Part shown: positions 55,141-63,755 of the stretch, piece after piece | How the letters are laid out: every line of letters starts with the position of its first letter | How positions within the stretch are numbered: position 1 is the first letter of the stretch | Source of the DNA: Acrocarpospora corrugata | GTDB taxonomy: Bacteria; Actinomycetota; Actinomycetes; Streptosporangiales; Streptosporangiaceae | Assembly (NCBI RefSeq): GCF_009687845.1 | Contig: NZ_BLAD01000053.1 | Location: 34,926 to 98,925 of the forward strand | Direction of reading: 5' to 3' | DNA length: 64,000 nt | Notes under the pieces: model-generated | What the model was told of the DNA's origin: nothing | What the model saw: the letters and a program-made list of their open reading frames with translations, nothing else | Database searches by the model: none | Translations under genes and position numbers: made by a program

Positions 55141-56333
55141 CTACATGCCGAGCCAGGAGGTAAAAGCGGCGAGGGAGTCAGTGCGGCGGCGTTCTATGCG
55201 CGCGAGCATCCGCAGGGTCTCCCGGACCTGGGGGTGGTAACGGGCTTGCTGCGGGGCCAGCTTCCTGGCGGTGATCAGCGAAGCCAGCGCGGCGTCGCGG
55301 TCGCCCACATAGAGGTGGCCGCGGGCGAGGTCGATGTAGTGGTGGGACACCCGGTTGGGGGTGACGCCGGTGAACCCGCCAATGGCGGCTGCGCGTCGTA
55401 CTGCCTCAGTTCCGTTGCCGAGTTCGACGGCAAGGCCGACCGACCAGATGGCGACGTTGGCGCGGTTCACCGTCATCCGGTAGTGATCGGCGTTGGCGGG
55501 AAGGTGACCTGCGGCGCGGGCCGCCTCCGCTAGGTGGAGGTCCGCAGCGGCGGCGTTACCCGCGCCGCGGGCCGCCGCGAGCGCCGACTGCAGGTGCGAC
55601 CAGCCCCACGCCGCCCACGCCTGCGGCGGGCCCGAGTCGGATGGCTCCCGGTGGCCCGCCGCGCGGCGTCCAGCAACCTGGCTGCCACCTGGCCCCGGTC
55701 GACCTGGATCAATTCGGCCGCCCGCAGACTGGTACCGATGACGATCGCGTACGGGTCACCGGAGCGCCCGGCCGCCTGGGCATAACGCTCGGTCATCGAC
55801 TGAGCCAGGTCCGGGTAGCCGAGGACGCGGGCGACCATGCGTGCGTTTCCCCAGGTCTCGGCGAGCATCGCCTGGATCTCGGGTGCCAGGGTGTCAGCCG
55901 CGTTGGCTGCGGCGGTGCGGAGGTCCGCGAGCAGGCTGGGGAGATCGTCGCCGAGCCGGAGAAGCTGGACCCGGTGAGCGAGCTGGCTGGCGGCGGCCAC
56001 GCGGGCTCGCAGTTCGGCGGCAGGCCGTGGCGCGATCCCATCGTCCGGGATCTCGGACATGGCGACCTCGGCGCGCATCGGCCCAATCGCCGCATGCGCG
56101 CGATCTGAGTTCGCCGTGGCGCCTCGGAACGGCTGGCCCTGAAGTTCAGCGGGCGAGGAATTCAGCGCCCGGGCCACGGCCCCGATGAAAGCCGGGGTCG
56201 CCGGCACCTGCCCCTGCTCGACGCGGCGCACCAGGCTGAGCGACACGCCAGCCAATCCGGCGAGCCGGGCCTGGGTCAGCCCTCGCAGGCGCCGCAGTTG
56301 CGCTGCCCGCTGGCCGACCGATTCATCAGGCAT
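55141..56333 (-). pseudogene. XRE-family regulator with TPR-like C-terminus, broken by a frameshift
   Basis: The first part (ATG 56333) reads MPDESVGQRAAQLRRLRGLTQARLAGLAGVSLSLVRRVEQGQVPATPAFIGAVARALN, an XRE helix-turn-helix, and continues to LDAARRATGSHP. Near 55636-55642 the frame is lost. One extra base there would restore a continuous reading (SGPPQAWAAWGWSHLQSALAAARG ...) into a helical-repeat C-terminus that ends TSWLGM at 55141. The restored length is about 397 aa, typical of regulators beside FxLD lanthipeptide genes. It is either a real inactivating deletion or a sequencing error. The gene is divergent from the FxLD precursor. Confidence 0.8.
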
Positions 56334-56547
56334 GCCGGTCCTTCCGCCGCGCGGTCGGGTCAGCTTCCACATTACGCACGCCAGGCTCCCGGGCTAACAA
56401 ATTCCTTGTTACCACGGCGCTGCCGCGTCGACTTACGTTCTGTGCGAGACGAATCACGGCAGGCGAAACCGGGTGCGGAGTACCTGGCCATCGCCAGCCG
56501 GGATCGCCTCAGGTCATGGGCCAAACCAGATGGGAAAGGAGAAACCG

Positions 56548-56736
56548 GTGGCCACGATGATGACGAAGCCGGGAGCGGAGGCAGCGCCGGTCAGTGCACC
56601 GAGCCTGGACGAGGACATCGCCGCCTTGTTCAGCCTCGACCCGAAGGCGGAGCCGACCGTCGACCTGGACGGCTACGGCCGTACCGATGGGAACTGCACG
56701 GACAACGGCTGCACGAGCACCTGCCAGGGGTGCTGA
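56548..56736 (+). CDS. FxLD-family lanthipeptide precursor
   Basis: 62 aa. The leader contains LDEDIAALFSLDPKAE with the family motif FxLD (FSLD). The C-terminal core GNCTDNGCTSTCQGC has four Cys and Thr/Ser residues for lanthionine rings. The GTG at 56548 has AAAGGAG 7 nt upstream, the best start; an upstream ATG at 56530 lacks support. A hairpin follows, then a dehydratase remnant. The precursor looks intact although the modifying genes next to it are broken. Confidence 0.85.
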   Translation: MATMMTKPGAEAAPVSAPSLDEDIAALFSLDPKAEPTVDLDGYGRTDGNCTDNGCTSTCQGC

Positions 56737-56760
56737 CGCAACGAGGACAGCGACCCGTCA

Positions 56761-56806
56761 GCCGTTCCCTGGGGCGGATCGTGCGCCGCCTGCCCCGGGG
56801 AACGGC
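56761..56806 (+). terminator. Large hairpin between precursor and dehydratase remnant
   Basis: GCCGTTCCC pairs with GGGAACGGC and GGGGC with GCCCC inside it, with small bulges. There is no T-tract. A partial terminator here would give more precursor than enzyme transcript, a usual arrangement in lanthipeptide operons. Confidence 0.6.
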
Positions 56807-56826
56807 CCGGTTAGGAGAAGAAGACC

Positions 56827-57290
56827 ATGACCCGTCGTCTGTTCGACGTCCGGCCACAGGCGCTGGCCCGGATCCCCTTGCTGCCGGTGCCCGCCGGGCA
56901 GCCTGAGCCCGGGGCCGGCCCGCTGCTCCAGGAGGCCGTGTTCCTCGCGTCGCGGCAGGCTGGGACAGGCTTTGAGGGACTCGGTGATGGTGGCAGCCGT
57001 GGATCGGCGACCTTACGAGGCTATGAGCTGCGGGCACGCTGGCGGCCGGTGCCGAACGGCGCGTTCGCCGCCGCTGCCCTTGCTCGCGTCGGCGGCAAGA
57101 GGGTTATGCTGCGGCTCGGCAGCGGGCATCGCGCCCGCAGTGTCCCAAGCGGGGCGTGGCTGACCGCAGTGGCGGGCCAGTTGGCTGCGGATTCTCGTAT
57201 GTTTGACCTTGTCAGGCTCACAACGAATGATCTCGCCGTCCGCCGCGGTCTCCGCTTCGAGATTGAACGGCCTGCTGCTGCGGACGAGGT
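56827..57290 (+). pseudogene. Lantibiotic dehydratase (LanB-like), N-terminal fragment
   Basis: About 155 codons remain of an enzyme normally some 800-1000 aa. RBS AGGAG before the ATG. The fragment carries the N-terminal dehydratase pattern: [93 protein letters not shown]. Near 57290 similarity stops, and the frame runs on into methyltransferase DNA in the wrong phase to a stop at 57618. The glutamyl-transfer active site would be incomplete, so dehydratase activity is not expected. Confidence 0.75.
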
Positions 57291-58207
57291 CGGGCCCCAG
57301 CGAATTCACCGGCCCAGCCGGGCAGGTCACCACTGTCGAGCTGGACCCCGGCATCGCCGCGGAAGCACAGCAGGCGCTTGCCACGGCCGGGTACGGGCAC
57401 GTGACCGTCGTCGCCGGCGACGGCGAGTACGGCCATCCGCCGAACGCACCCTACGACCGGATCATCGTCACCGCCGGCGCCTGGGAGCTGCCAGCCGCCT
57501 GGGCAGACCAACTCGCCCCCGGTGGGCTTCTCGTCGTCCCGCTCAGGATGCGGGGCCTCACTCGCTCGGTCACCTTCGAGCACATGGCAGGCACCTGGCG
57601 CAGCCGGTCGATGCATGAGTGCGGTTTCATGCCGATCCGCGGGGTCGGCGCCGTCGCCGAACGCAACATCCCCCTCGCGGACACCGGCGTCACCATCCGC
57701 ATCGACGACGGCCACCTGGCCGACGCCGACGCTCTGCAGCGCGCGCTGTCCAGCAGCCCCGCGCAGTCATGGACCGGGATCGAAGTCACCGTCACCGGCG
57801 AGCTCGACTTCTGGCTCGCCGGACTAGACGGGTTCTTCCGGCTCCTGGCGGGAAGCGGCGCGGTCCAGGGCTCCGGCCTCGTCCCGCCCGCGTTCAATTG
57901 GGGAGCCATGGGCCTGCTCACCAGCGATAGCTTCGCCTACCTCACCCGTCGGCCTGGACGACCAGGTCACAGTGAGCTCGGCGCCTGCGGATACGGACCG
58001 GAACGCGAGCAGCTCATCAGCACCTACACCGACCGCATCCGCGCATTCAACCGCTCCCAAGAAGGAAAACTCCAGGTCGAAGTCCACCCGCTCACGTATG
58101 CGCCGGTCCCCGGCGCCCTCATGCAGATCGAGAAACGCAACTCCCGCGTCATCGTCCTAACCGAAGGCAAGGTAAGCCAGGAAGCCCCTGGCGCCATGTC
58201 CATCTAG
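57290..58207 (+). pseudogene. FxLD-system methyltransferase (PCMT-like), N-terminally truncated
   Basis: From about 57296 another frame reads [60 protein letters not shown] and [18 protein letters not shown] ... CGFMPIRG. This is the protein-L-isoaspartate-methyltransferase-like enzyme of FxLD lanthipeptide loci. The first roughly 100 residues, including SAM motif I (EIGxGTGYN), are missing, and no ribosome-binding site starts this frame. It is not in frame with the dehydratase fragment. The C-terminus (to GAMSI) looks normal, so one deletion explains the join. Confidence 0.75.
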
Positions 58208-58217
58208 CTCTGGATGG

Positions 58218-58907
58218 TCAGACGGCCAGCAGGCGGCGGGCCTCCTCTCCCTGGAGGTCGGCGGCGGTTCCGGCGTGCACGACGCGGCCGGCGTCGAGGA
58301 TGACGTAGCGGTCGGCCAGGCGGAGGGCGAGGTCGAGGTACTGCTCGACGAGCAGGATGGCGATGCCCGAGGCGTGCAGCCGCTCGATGGCCTCCTCGAT
58401 CTCGATGATGATGGAGGGCTGGATGCCTTCGGTGGGCTCGTCGAGGATCAGGAGTTTGGGGCGGGTGACCAGGGCGCGGGCGATGGCGAGTTGTTGTTGC
58501 TGGCCGCCGGAGAGGAAGCCGGCGCGGCGTTTGAGCAGGGGTTTCAGGCGGGGGAAGACGTCCAGGGCCTCGTCCATGGCGGAGGCGGGGTTGCCGGAGG
58601 CGTCCAGGGTGACCTGGAGGTTGGCGTGCACGGTGAGCTGGGGGAAGGTCTCGTGGCCCTGGGGGACGTAGCCCATGCCGAGCCGTACCCGCTCGTGGGG
58701 TTTGAGGCGGGTGATGTCGCGGTCCTCGAAGGTGACCGTGCCGGAGGTGCTGGGGATCACGCCCATCAGGGTGTTGAGCAGGGTGGTCTTGCCGACGCCG
58801 TTGCGGCCCATCACGCAGACGAGCTGGCCGGCGGCCACCTCCACGGAGACGCCGAACAGGACGCGGGCCCGGCCGTAGCCGGATTCCAGGCGGTCAACTG
58901 ACAGCAT
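58218..58907 (-). CDS. urtE: Urea ABC transporter ATP-binding protein UrtE
   Basis: 229 aa LivF-type ATPase: Walker A GRNGVGKTTLLN, signature LSGGQQQQLAIARAL, Walker B LLILDEPTEGIQPSII. The EGIQPSII segment is typical of UrtE rather than amino-acid LivF. It overlaps urtD by 14 bp and is the last gene of urtABCDE. Confidence 0.92.
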   Translation of the reverse strand: MLSVDRLESGYGRARVLFGVSVEVAAGQLVCVMGRNGVGKTTLLNTLMGVIPSTSGTVTFEDRDITRLKPHERVRLGMGYVPQGHETFPQLTVHANLQVTLDASGNPASAMDEALDVFPRLKPLLKRRAGFLSGGQQQQLAIARALVTRPKLLILDEPTEGIQPSIIIEIEEAIERLHASGIAILLVEQYLDLALRLADRYVILDAGRVVHAGTAADLQGEEARRLLAV

Positions 58908-59655
58908 CGTGTGCGGCCTCCTCGCGGGCGCGGCCCAGGTAGACCTCTTGGACGCGGGGATCGGCGCGCACCTCGTCTACCGAGCCTTCGATCAGTACTT
59001 TGCCTTCGTGCAGCACGGTCACCTGGGAGGCGTAACGGCGCAGGAACTCCATGTCGTGCTCGATCACGATGACCGTGTGGTCCTTGGCGATCGAGGTGAG
59101 CAGTTCGCCGGTGCGGGCCCGCTCGTCGGAGGACATGCCGGCCACCGGCTCGTCCAGCAGGAGCAGGCGCGGGCCCTGGGCGATGAGCATGCCGATCTCC
59201 AGCCACTGGCGCTGGCCGTGGGAGAGCACGCCCGCCTTGCGGGTGGCCAGGTCGCCCAGGCCGGTGGTCTCCAGGGCCTGTTCGACGGCGGCGACGACTC
59301 CTTTGCGGCGGGCCAGCAGCTGCCAGAGCGGGCGGCGGAACGAGGCGGCCAAGTCCAGGTTCTCCAGGACGGTGAGCTCCTCGAACACCACCGAGGTCTG
59401 GAAGGTACGGCCGATGCCCAGCCGCACCCGTTCGTGCTCGCGTTTGCCCGCCAGCGACTTGCCGTCGAAGACGACGGTGCCGGTGGTCGGCTTGGTGAGG
59501 CCGGTGATGATGTCGATGAGGGTGGTCTTCCCGGCGCCGTTGGGGCCGATCAGGAAGCGCAGTTCGCCGTTCTGCACGGTGAAGTCCACGCCGTCGATGG
59601 CCCGGAAGCCATCGAACACCACAGAAAGGTCGCGAACCTCCAGCAGCGCCGTCAT
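58894..59655 (-). CDS. urtD: Urea ABC transporter ATP-binding protein UrtD
   Basis: 253 aa LivG-type ATPase: Walker A GPNGAGKTTLIDIITG, RTFQTSVVFEELTVLENL, signature LSHGQRQWLEIGMLIAQ, and Walker B LLLLDEPVAGMSSDE. The SHGQRQWLEIGML form is characteristic of UrtD. The ATG overlaps the urtC stop (ATGA). The open frame continues upstream only as a shadow of urtC. Confidence 0.93.
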   Translation of the reverse strand: MTALLEVRDLSVVFDGFRAIDGVDFTVQNGELRFLIGPNGAGKTTLIDIITGLTKPTTGTVVFDGKSLAGKREHERVRLGIGRTFQTSVVFEELTVLENLDLAASFRRPLWQLLARRKGVVAAVEQALETTGLGDLATRKAGVLSHGQRQWLEIGMLIAQGPRLLLLDEPVAGMSSDERARTGELLTSIAKDHTVIVIEHDMEFLRRYASQVTVLHEGKVLIEGSVDEVRADPRVQEVYLGRAREEAAHDAVS

Positions 59656-60737
59656 GCCGACGCCTCCTTCCTCAGGCGGCCCCGCAGTGCCGCGGCCACG
59701 CCCACGATGCCCTTCGGGGCGAGCGTCATGACCAGGATGAACAGCGCGCCCTGGAGGTAGAGCCAGGCGTCCGGCAGTTCCTCGCTGAAGTAGGTCTTGG
59801 CGTAGCCCATCACGACCGCGCCGAGCACGGCCCCGGCCAGCGCGAACCGCCCGCCGACGGCGACGGCCACCACCAGTTCCAGCGACGGCACCACGCCGAG
59901 CAGCGCGGGCGAGATGATGCCGACGACCGGCACGAACAGCGCCCCGGCGATGCCGGCCATGACCGCCGAGATGGCGAACGTGATCGTCTTCACGGTGGCC
60001 GGGTTGTAGCCGAGGAAACGGACCCGGTCCTCCCCGTCCCGTACGGCCAGCAGCAGCCGCCCGAACCGGCTCCGCACCAGCTGCCAGGCGGCCAGATACA
60101 GCACGCCGAGCACAATCGCGACGGTCAGGTAGAGCCCGCGCTGCGTCGACTCGGCCGCCACGTCGTTGCCGAAGAAGTCGAAGAAGTTGGTCAGCCCGTT
60201 GGTGCCGCCGGTCAGGCCCTGCTGGCCGACCAGCAGGATGACCATCGCCGCCGCCAGCGCCTGGGTGAGGATCGCGAAGTACGCGCCGCGGACCCGCTGC
60301 CGGAACACCAGCGTGCCCAGCAGCACCGCCACCACCAGCGGCACGACCACCACCATGGCCAGCGCGAACACCGGATTGCCGAACGGCGCCCAGAGCGCGG
60401 GCAGCTGCTCGACCCCGCTCCACACCATGAAGTCGGGCAGGTCGCCGCCGGCGTCGTTGAGCTTCAGGAACATGCCCATCGCGTAGCCGCCCAGGCCGAA
60501 GAAGACGCCCTGGCCGAGGGTGAGCATGCCGCCCTGCCCCCAGGCCAGCCCGATCCCGAGGGCGACGATGGCGTAGCAGAGGTATTTGGCCAGCAGGCCC
60601 AGCCGGAAGGGTTCCAGCAGCAGCGGCATGACCACCAGCGCGATGATCGCGACCGCGACGAACACAGCCGGGCCCTTCCACTGGCGTGGCGGCTTCTCGG
60701 GGGTGAGCTGGGTCGGCTTCTCCAGAACTGCGGTCAT
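59652..60737 (-). CDS. urtC: Urea ABC transporter permease UrtC
   Basis: 361 aa, LivM-type permease with about ten TM helices (YLCYAIVALGIGLAWGQGGMLTLGQGVFFGLGGYAMGMFL; LAAAMVILLVGQQGLTGGTNGLTNF). The ATG overlaps the urtB stop by 4 bp. It forms the channel with UrtB. Confidence 0.93.
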   Translation of the reverse strand: MTAVLEKPTQLTPEKPPRQWKGPAVFVAVAIIALVVMPLLLEPFRLGLLAKYLCYAIVALGIGLAWGQGGMLTLGQGVFFGLGGYAMGMFLKLNDAGGDLPDFMVWSGVEQLPALWAPFGNPVFALAMVVVVPLVVAVLLGTLVFRQRVRGAYFAILTQALAAAMVILLVGQQGLTGGTNGLTNFFDFFGNDVAAESTQRGLYLTVAIVLGVLYLAAWQLVRSRFGRLLLAVRDGEDRVRFLGYNPATVKTITFAISAVMAGIAGALFVPVVGIISPALLGVVPSLELVVAVAVGGRFALAGAVLGAVVMGYAKTYFSEELPDAWLYLQGALFILVMTLAPKGIVGVAAALRGRLRKEASA

Positions 60738-61600
60738 GTGAGTGCCCTTGAACGGAGGACGAACAGGCCCTGCGGACGGAACTGGAGGAACGCGATGATC
60801 GCCGCGAACACGATGACCTTGGCGAGGCTGGCGTTGGTCCAGAACTCGGCGTAGGAGTTGAGCAGGCCGAGCGCCGCGGCGGCGATGACCGCGCCGCGCA
60901 GCTGGCCGAGCCCGCCGGCGACGACGACCAGGAACGCGTCCACGATGTAGTAGGTGCCGAGCGTCGGCCCGACCGGGCCGATCAGGGTCAGCGCCACCCC
61001 GGCGATCCCGGCCAGCCCGGAGCCGATGAAGAAGGTGCGCTGGTCGACCCGCCCGGTGTTGATGCCGCTGGTCGCGGCCAGCTGCCGGTTCTGCATGACG
61101 GCCTGCATCCGCCGCCCCTGCGCGCTCCGGTTCATGTAGAGCCAGATGGCGACCACGCTGCCGACCGCCAGGGCCAGGATGAACAGCCGGTTGTACGGCA
61201 TCGGCCCGATCGCCCCCTGCAGCCAGGTCGGCGACAGCACCTGCACGTTCGGCGCCCCGAACAGGTCACGCGCCAGCTGCTGGAGCACCAGGCTGACGCC
61301 CCAGGTGAGCAGCAGCGTGTCCAGCGGCCTGCCGTAGAAGTGCCGGATCGCGGCGCGCTCCAGCACCAGCCCCATCAGCCCGGCCACCACGAACGCGACC
61401 GGCAGCGCCACCAGCACCGCGCTGCGCCCCGCGAGGTCCTGGAGGAGGAAAGCCGTGTACGCCCCGGCCATGATGAACTCGCCGTGGGCCATGTTGATCA
61501 CGCCCATCTGCCCGAACGTGAACGTCAGCCCGAGCGCGATGAGCAGGAGGACCGCGCCGATCGACAGCCCGATCGGCAGCTGGTTGAGGAATCCCTCCAC
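60734..61600 (-). CDS. urtB: Urea ABC transporter permease UrtB
   Basis: 288 aa, LivH-type permease (LTFTFGQMGVINMAHGEFIMAGAYTAFLLQ; GIAGVALTLIGPVGPTLGTYYIVDAFLVVVAGGLGQLRGAVIAA). Length and motifs are normal. It begins 99 bp after urtA, behind a strong hairpin that probably lowers its expression relative to the binding protein. Confidence 0.93.
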   Translation of the reverse strand: MEGFLNQLPIGLSIGAVLLLIALGLTFTFGQMGVINMAHGEFIMAGAYTAFLLQDLAGRSAVLVALPVAFVVAGLMGLVLERAAIRHFYGRPLDTLLLTWGVSLVLQQLARDLFGAPNVQVLSPTWLQGAIGPMPYNRLFILALAVGSVVAIWLYMNRSAQGRRMQAVMQNRQLAATSGINTGRVDQRTFFIGSGLAGIAGVALTLIGPVGPTLGTYYIVDAFLVVVAGGLGQLRGAVIAAAALGLLNSYAEFWTNASLAKVIVFAAIIAFLQFRPQGLFVLRSRALT

Positions 61601-61646
61601 CGTGCCCCTTCCTTACGATTTCTCGAAATATCCGTGGATGTGCCTC

Positions 61647-61684
61647 GGCTCCGGAGCCGCCGCGGTTGTGGCGGCTCCGGAGCC
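61647..61684 (-). terminator. 15-bp stem hairpin between urtA and urtB
   Basis: GGCTCCGGAGCCGCC (61647-61661) pairs perfectly with GGCGGCTCCGGAGCC (61670-61684) around an 8-nt loop. There is no T-tract on either side. It probably acts as a partial terminator or 3'-end stabiliser of the urtA message. Confidence 0.75.
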
Positions 61685-61699
61685 TGTCGCAGAGAGGAG

Positions 61700-62929
61700 C
61701 TAGGAGGCCAGGCCTCCGGCCCACGGATAGGTCTTCAGGAAGGGGTCGGGCTTGATCGGCTCACCCGAGTTCCACACTTCCTTGATCAAACCGTCCGGCT
61801 GGATGATGCCGATCCGGGCGGTCTTGTACATGTGCTGCGTCTCGCCGTCGATGGTGACCAGGCCCTCCGGGCGCTCCAGCGCGATGCCGCCGGCCGCCTT
61901 CTTGACCGCTTCGACCTCGACCGTGCCGGCCTTCTTGACCGCTTCCGCCCACAGGTAGACCGAGTTGTAGCCGGCCTCCATCGGGTCGGAGGTGACCTTG
62001 GCCGCGCCGTACTTGGCCTTGAAGGCCTCGACGAACTTGGTGTTGGCCGGGTTCTCGGTGGTCTGGTAGTAGTTCCAGGCCACCGGGTGGCCGACGATGT
62101 TGTCGATGCCGATGCCGGTGACCTCCTCCTCGGCGACGCTCACCGAGAGGACGGGCATGGACTCGGCGGTGACGCCCGCGCTCTTCAGCTGCTTGAAGAA
62201 GGCCACATTGCTGTCGCCGTTCAGCGTGTTGAAAACCGCGTCCGGTTTCGCCTGGACCACCTTGTTGGTCAGCGTGGAGTATTCGGTGTGGCCGAGCGGG
62301 GTGTATTCCTCGCCGAGGATTTCCATTCCGTTGGCCGCGGCGTAGGCCTTGATGATTTTGTTCGCGGTGCGCGGGAAGACATAGTCGCTGCCGACCAGGA
62401 ATATCTTCTTCTTGCCCTGTTCCTTGAGATAGTCAAGGCCGGGGATGATCTGCTGGTTCGTGGTCGCGCCGGTGTAGAAGATGTACGGCGAGCTCTCCAG
62501 CCCCTCGTACTGCACCGGGTACCACAGCAGCGCCTTGCGCTTCTCGAAGACCGGCAGCATCGCCTTGCGGGAGGCCGAGGTCCAGCCGCCGAACACGGTG
62601 GCCACCTTGTCCTGCGCGATGAGCTTGTTGGCCTTCTCCGCGAAGGTGGGCCAGTCGGACGCGCCGTCCTCCACGACGGGTTCGAGCTGCTTGCCGAGTA
62701 CGCCGCCGGCCTTGTTGATCTCCTCGATCGCCAGCAGTTCGGCGTCCCTGACGGTAACCTCGCTGATCGCCATCGTGCCGCTGAGAGAGTGCAGGAGACC
62801 GACCTTGATGGTGTTTCCGCCACCACCGGAAGCCGTTCCCTCGGTCGTCGCCGGATCTCCGCCACAGGCGGCGAGCGCGGTGACCAGAGCCGCCATTACG
62901 ACTCCGGCACGCCAGGTTGAATTCCGCAA
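61700..62929 (-). CDS. urtA: Urea ABC transporter substrate-binding lipoprotein UrtA
   Basis: 409 aa. Lipoprotein signal with Cys22 ([11 protein letters not shown]), then the type I periplasmic-binding fold: [81 protein letters not shown]-like [14 protein letters not shown]. The LWYPVQYEG segment is typical of urea/amide binders. The TTG start has AAGGAGG upstream. First gene of urtABCDE, divergent from urease. Confidence 0.94.
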   Translation of the reverse strand: MRNSTWRAGVVMAALVTALAACGGDPATTEGTASGGGGNTIKVGLLHSLSGTMAISEVTVRDAELLAIEEINKAGGVLGKQLEPVVEDGASDWPTFAEKANKLIAQDKVATVFGGWTSASRKAMLPVFEKRKALLWYPVQYEGLESSPYIFYTGATTNQQIIPGLDYLKEQGKKKIFLVGSDYVFPRTANKIIKAYAAANGMEILGEEYTPLGHTEYSTLTNKVVQAKPDAVFNTLNGDSNVAFFKQLKSAGVTAESMPVLSVSVAEEEVTGIGIDNIVGHPVAWNYYQTTENPANTKFVEAFKAKYGAAKVTSDPMEAGYNSVYLWAEAVKKAGTVEVEAVKKAAGGIALERPEGLVTIDGETQHMYKTARIGIIQPDGLIKEVWNSGEPIKPDPFLKTYPWAGGLAS

Positions 62930-63019
62930 TTACTTCCTCCTTGCCGATACGGCCCCCGCACCGACCCATCTGCCGCCAAGGTGATCGAGTGACATTTCGC
63001 GGTAAGTTCGGATAGGTTA

Positions 63020-63029
63020 AATGCGCATT
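63020..63029. promoter_or_regulatory. Palindrome AATGCGCATT in the urtA-ureA gap
   Basis: A perfect 10-bp palindrome, extended imperfectly to GGT...ACC (63015-63032), about 90 bp upstream of urtA. It could be an operator or part of the urtA promoter; no known regulator is assigned. Confidence 0.35.
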
Positions 63030-63081
63030 ACCGGGATTTCACCGATGCCCCCTGTTCGCCCAGGTGCCGCTGGGGTGAAAG

Positions 63082-63119
63082 GACTCACGGCGGAAATCTC
63101 GCTGTAACACCGGGGAAAC
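63082..63119 (+). promoter_or_regulatory. GlnR-type double box upstream of ureA
   Basis: The second half box is exact: GTAAC-N6-GAAAC (63104-63119). A weaker first half box, GACTC-N6-GAAAT (63082-63097), lies exactly 22 bp upstream, as in known GlnR sites. GlnR controls nitrogen genes, and urease and urea uptake are classical targets. Confidence 0.65.
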
Positions 63120-63141
63120 GGCAAGTACCTATCGTCCCGTC

Positions 63142-63444
63142 ATGCGGCTCACCCCACACGAGCAGGAACGCCTTCTTATTCATGTCGCGGCCGGCGTGGC
63201 CCGTGATCGTATGGGCCGGGGCCTTCGGCTGAACCATCCGGAAGCCACCGCGCTGATCGCCTCCTTTCTGCTCGAAGGGGCGCGGGACGGGCGGACGGTG
63301 GCCGAGTTGATGGACGCGGGCCGGAAGGTGCTCCGCCGTCAGGACGTCATGGAGGGGGTGCCCGAGATGCTGGATTCGGTGCAGATCGAGGCCACGTTCC
63401 CGGACGGCACGAAGCTCGTCACCGTGCACCACCCGATCTCATGA
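63142..63444 (+). CDS. ureA: Urease gamma subunit
   Basis: 100 aa, full length: [39 protein letters not shown] ... [46 protein letters not shown]. Structural subunit of urease. The ATG lies 7 nt after TATCGT, so the transcript may be leaderless. The stop overlaps ureB by 4 bp. Confidence 0.97.
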   Translation: MRLTPHEQERLLIHVAAGVARDRMGRGLRLNHPEATALIASFLLEGARDGRTVAELMDAGRKVLRRQDVMEGVPEMLDSVQIEATFPDGTKLVTVHHPIS

Positions 63445-63755
63445 GCGTCCCCGGGGAGATCGTGCCCGGCGTGGAGCCGGTGGAGTTGAACCCGGGGCGC
63501 CCGCGGGTGGTGGTCCGGGTGGTGAACACGGCCGACCGGCCGATCCAGGTGGGTTCGCACTATCATTTCGCGGCCTGCAATCCGGGTCTGCAGTTCGACC
63601 GGGAGGCGGCCTGGGGCACCCGGCTGGACGTGCCCGCCGGGACGGCGATCCGGTTCGAGCCCGGGATCGAGCGTGACGTGACACTGGTGCCACTGGCCGG
63701 GAACAGGATCGTCCCCGGTCTCCGTACGGAATGGGCAGGGCCTCTCGATGACTAG
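63441..63755 (+). CDS. ureB: Urease beta subunit
   Basis: 104 aa: [90 protein letters not shown]. Full-length structural subunit. The ATG overlaps ureA, and its end overlaps the ureC start by 8 bp. Confidence 0.97.
   Translation: MSVPGEIVPGVEPVELNPGRPRVVVRVVNTADRPIQVGSHYHFAACNPGLQFDREAAWGTRLDVPAGTAIRFEPGIERDVTLVPLAGNRIVPGLRTEWAGPLDD

Noticed and set aside
57203-58207. A complete methyltransferase gene starting at 57203
   Set aside because: Its first ~30 codons lie inside the dehydratase remnant in another frame, there is no ribosome-binding site, and SAM motif I is absent.
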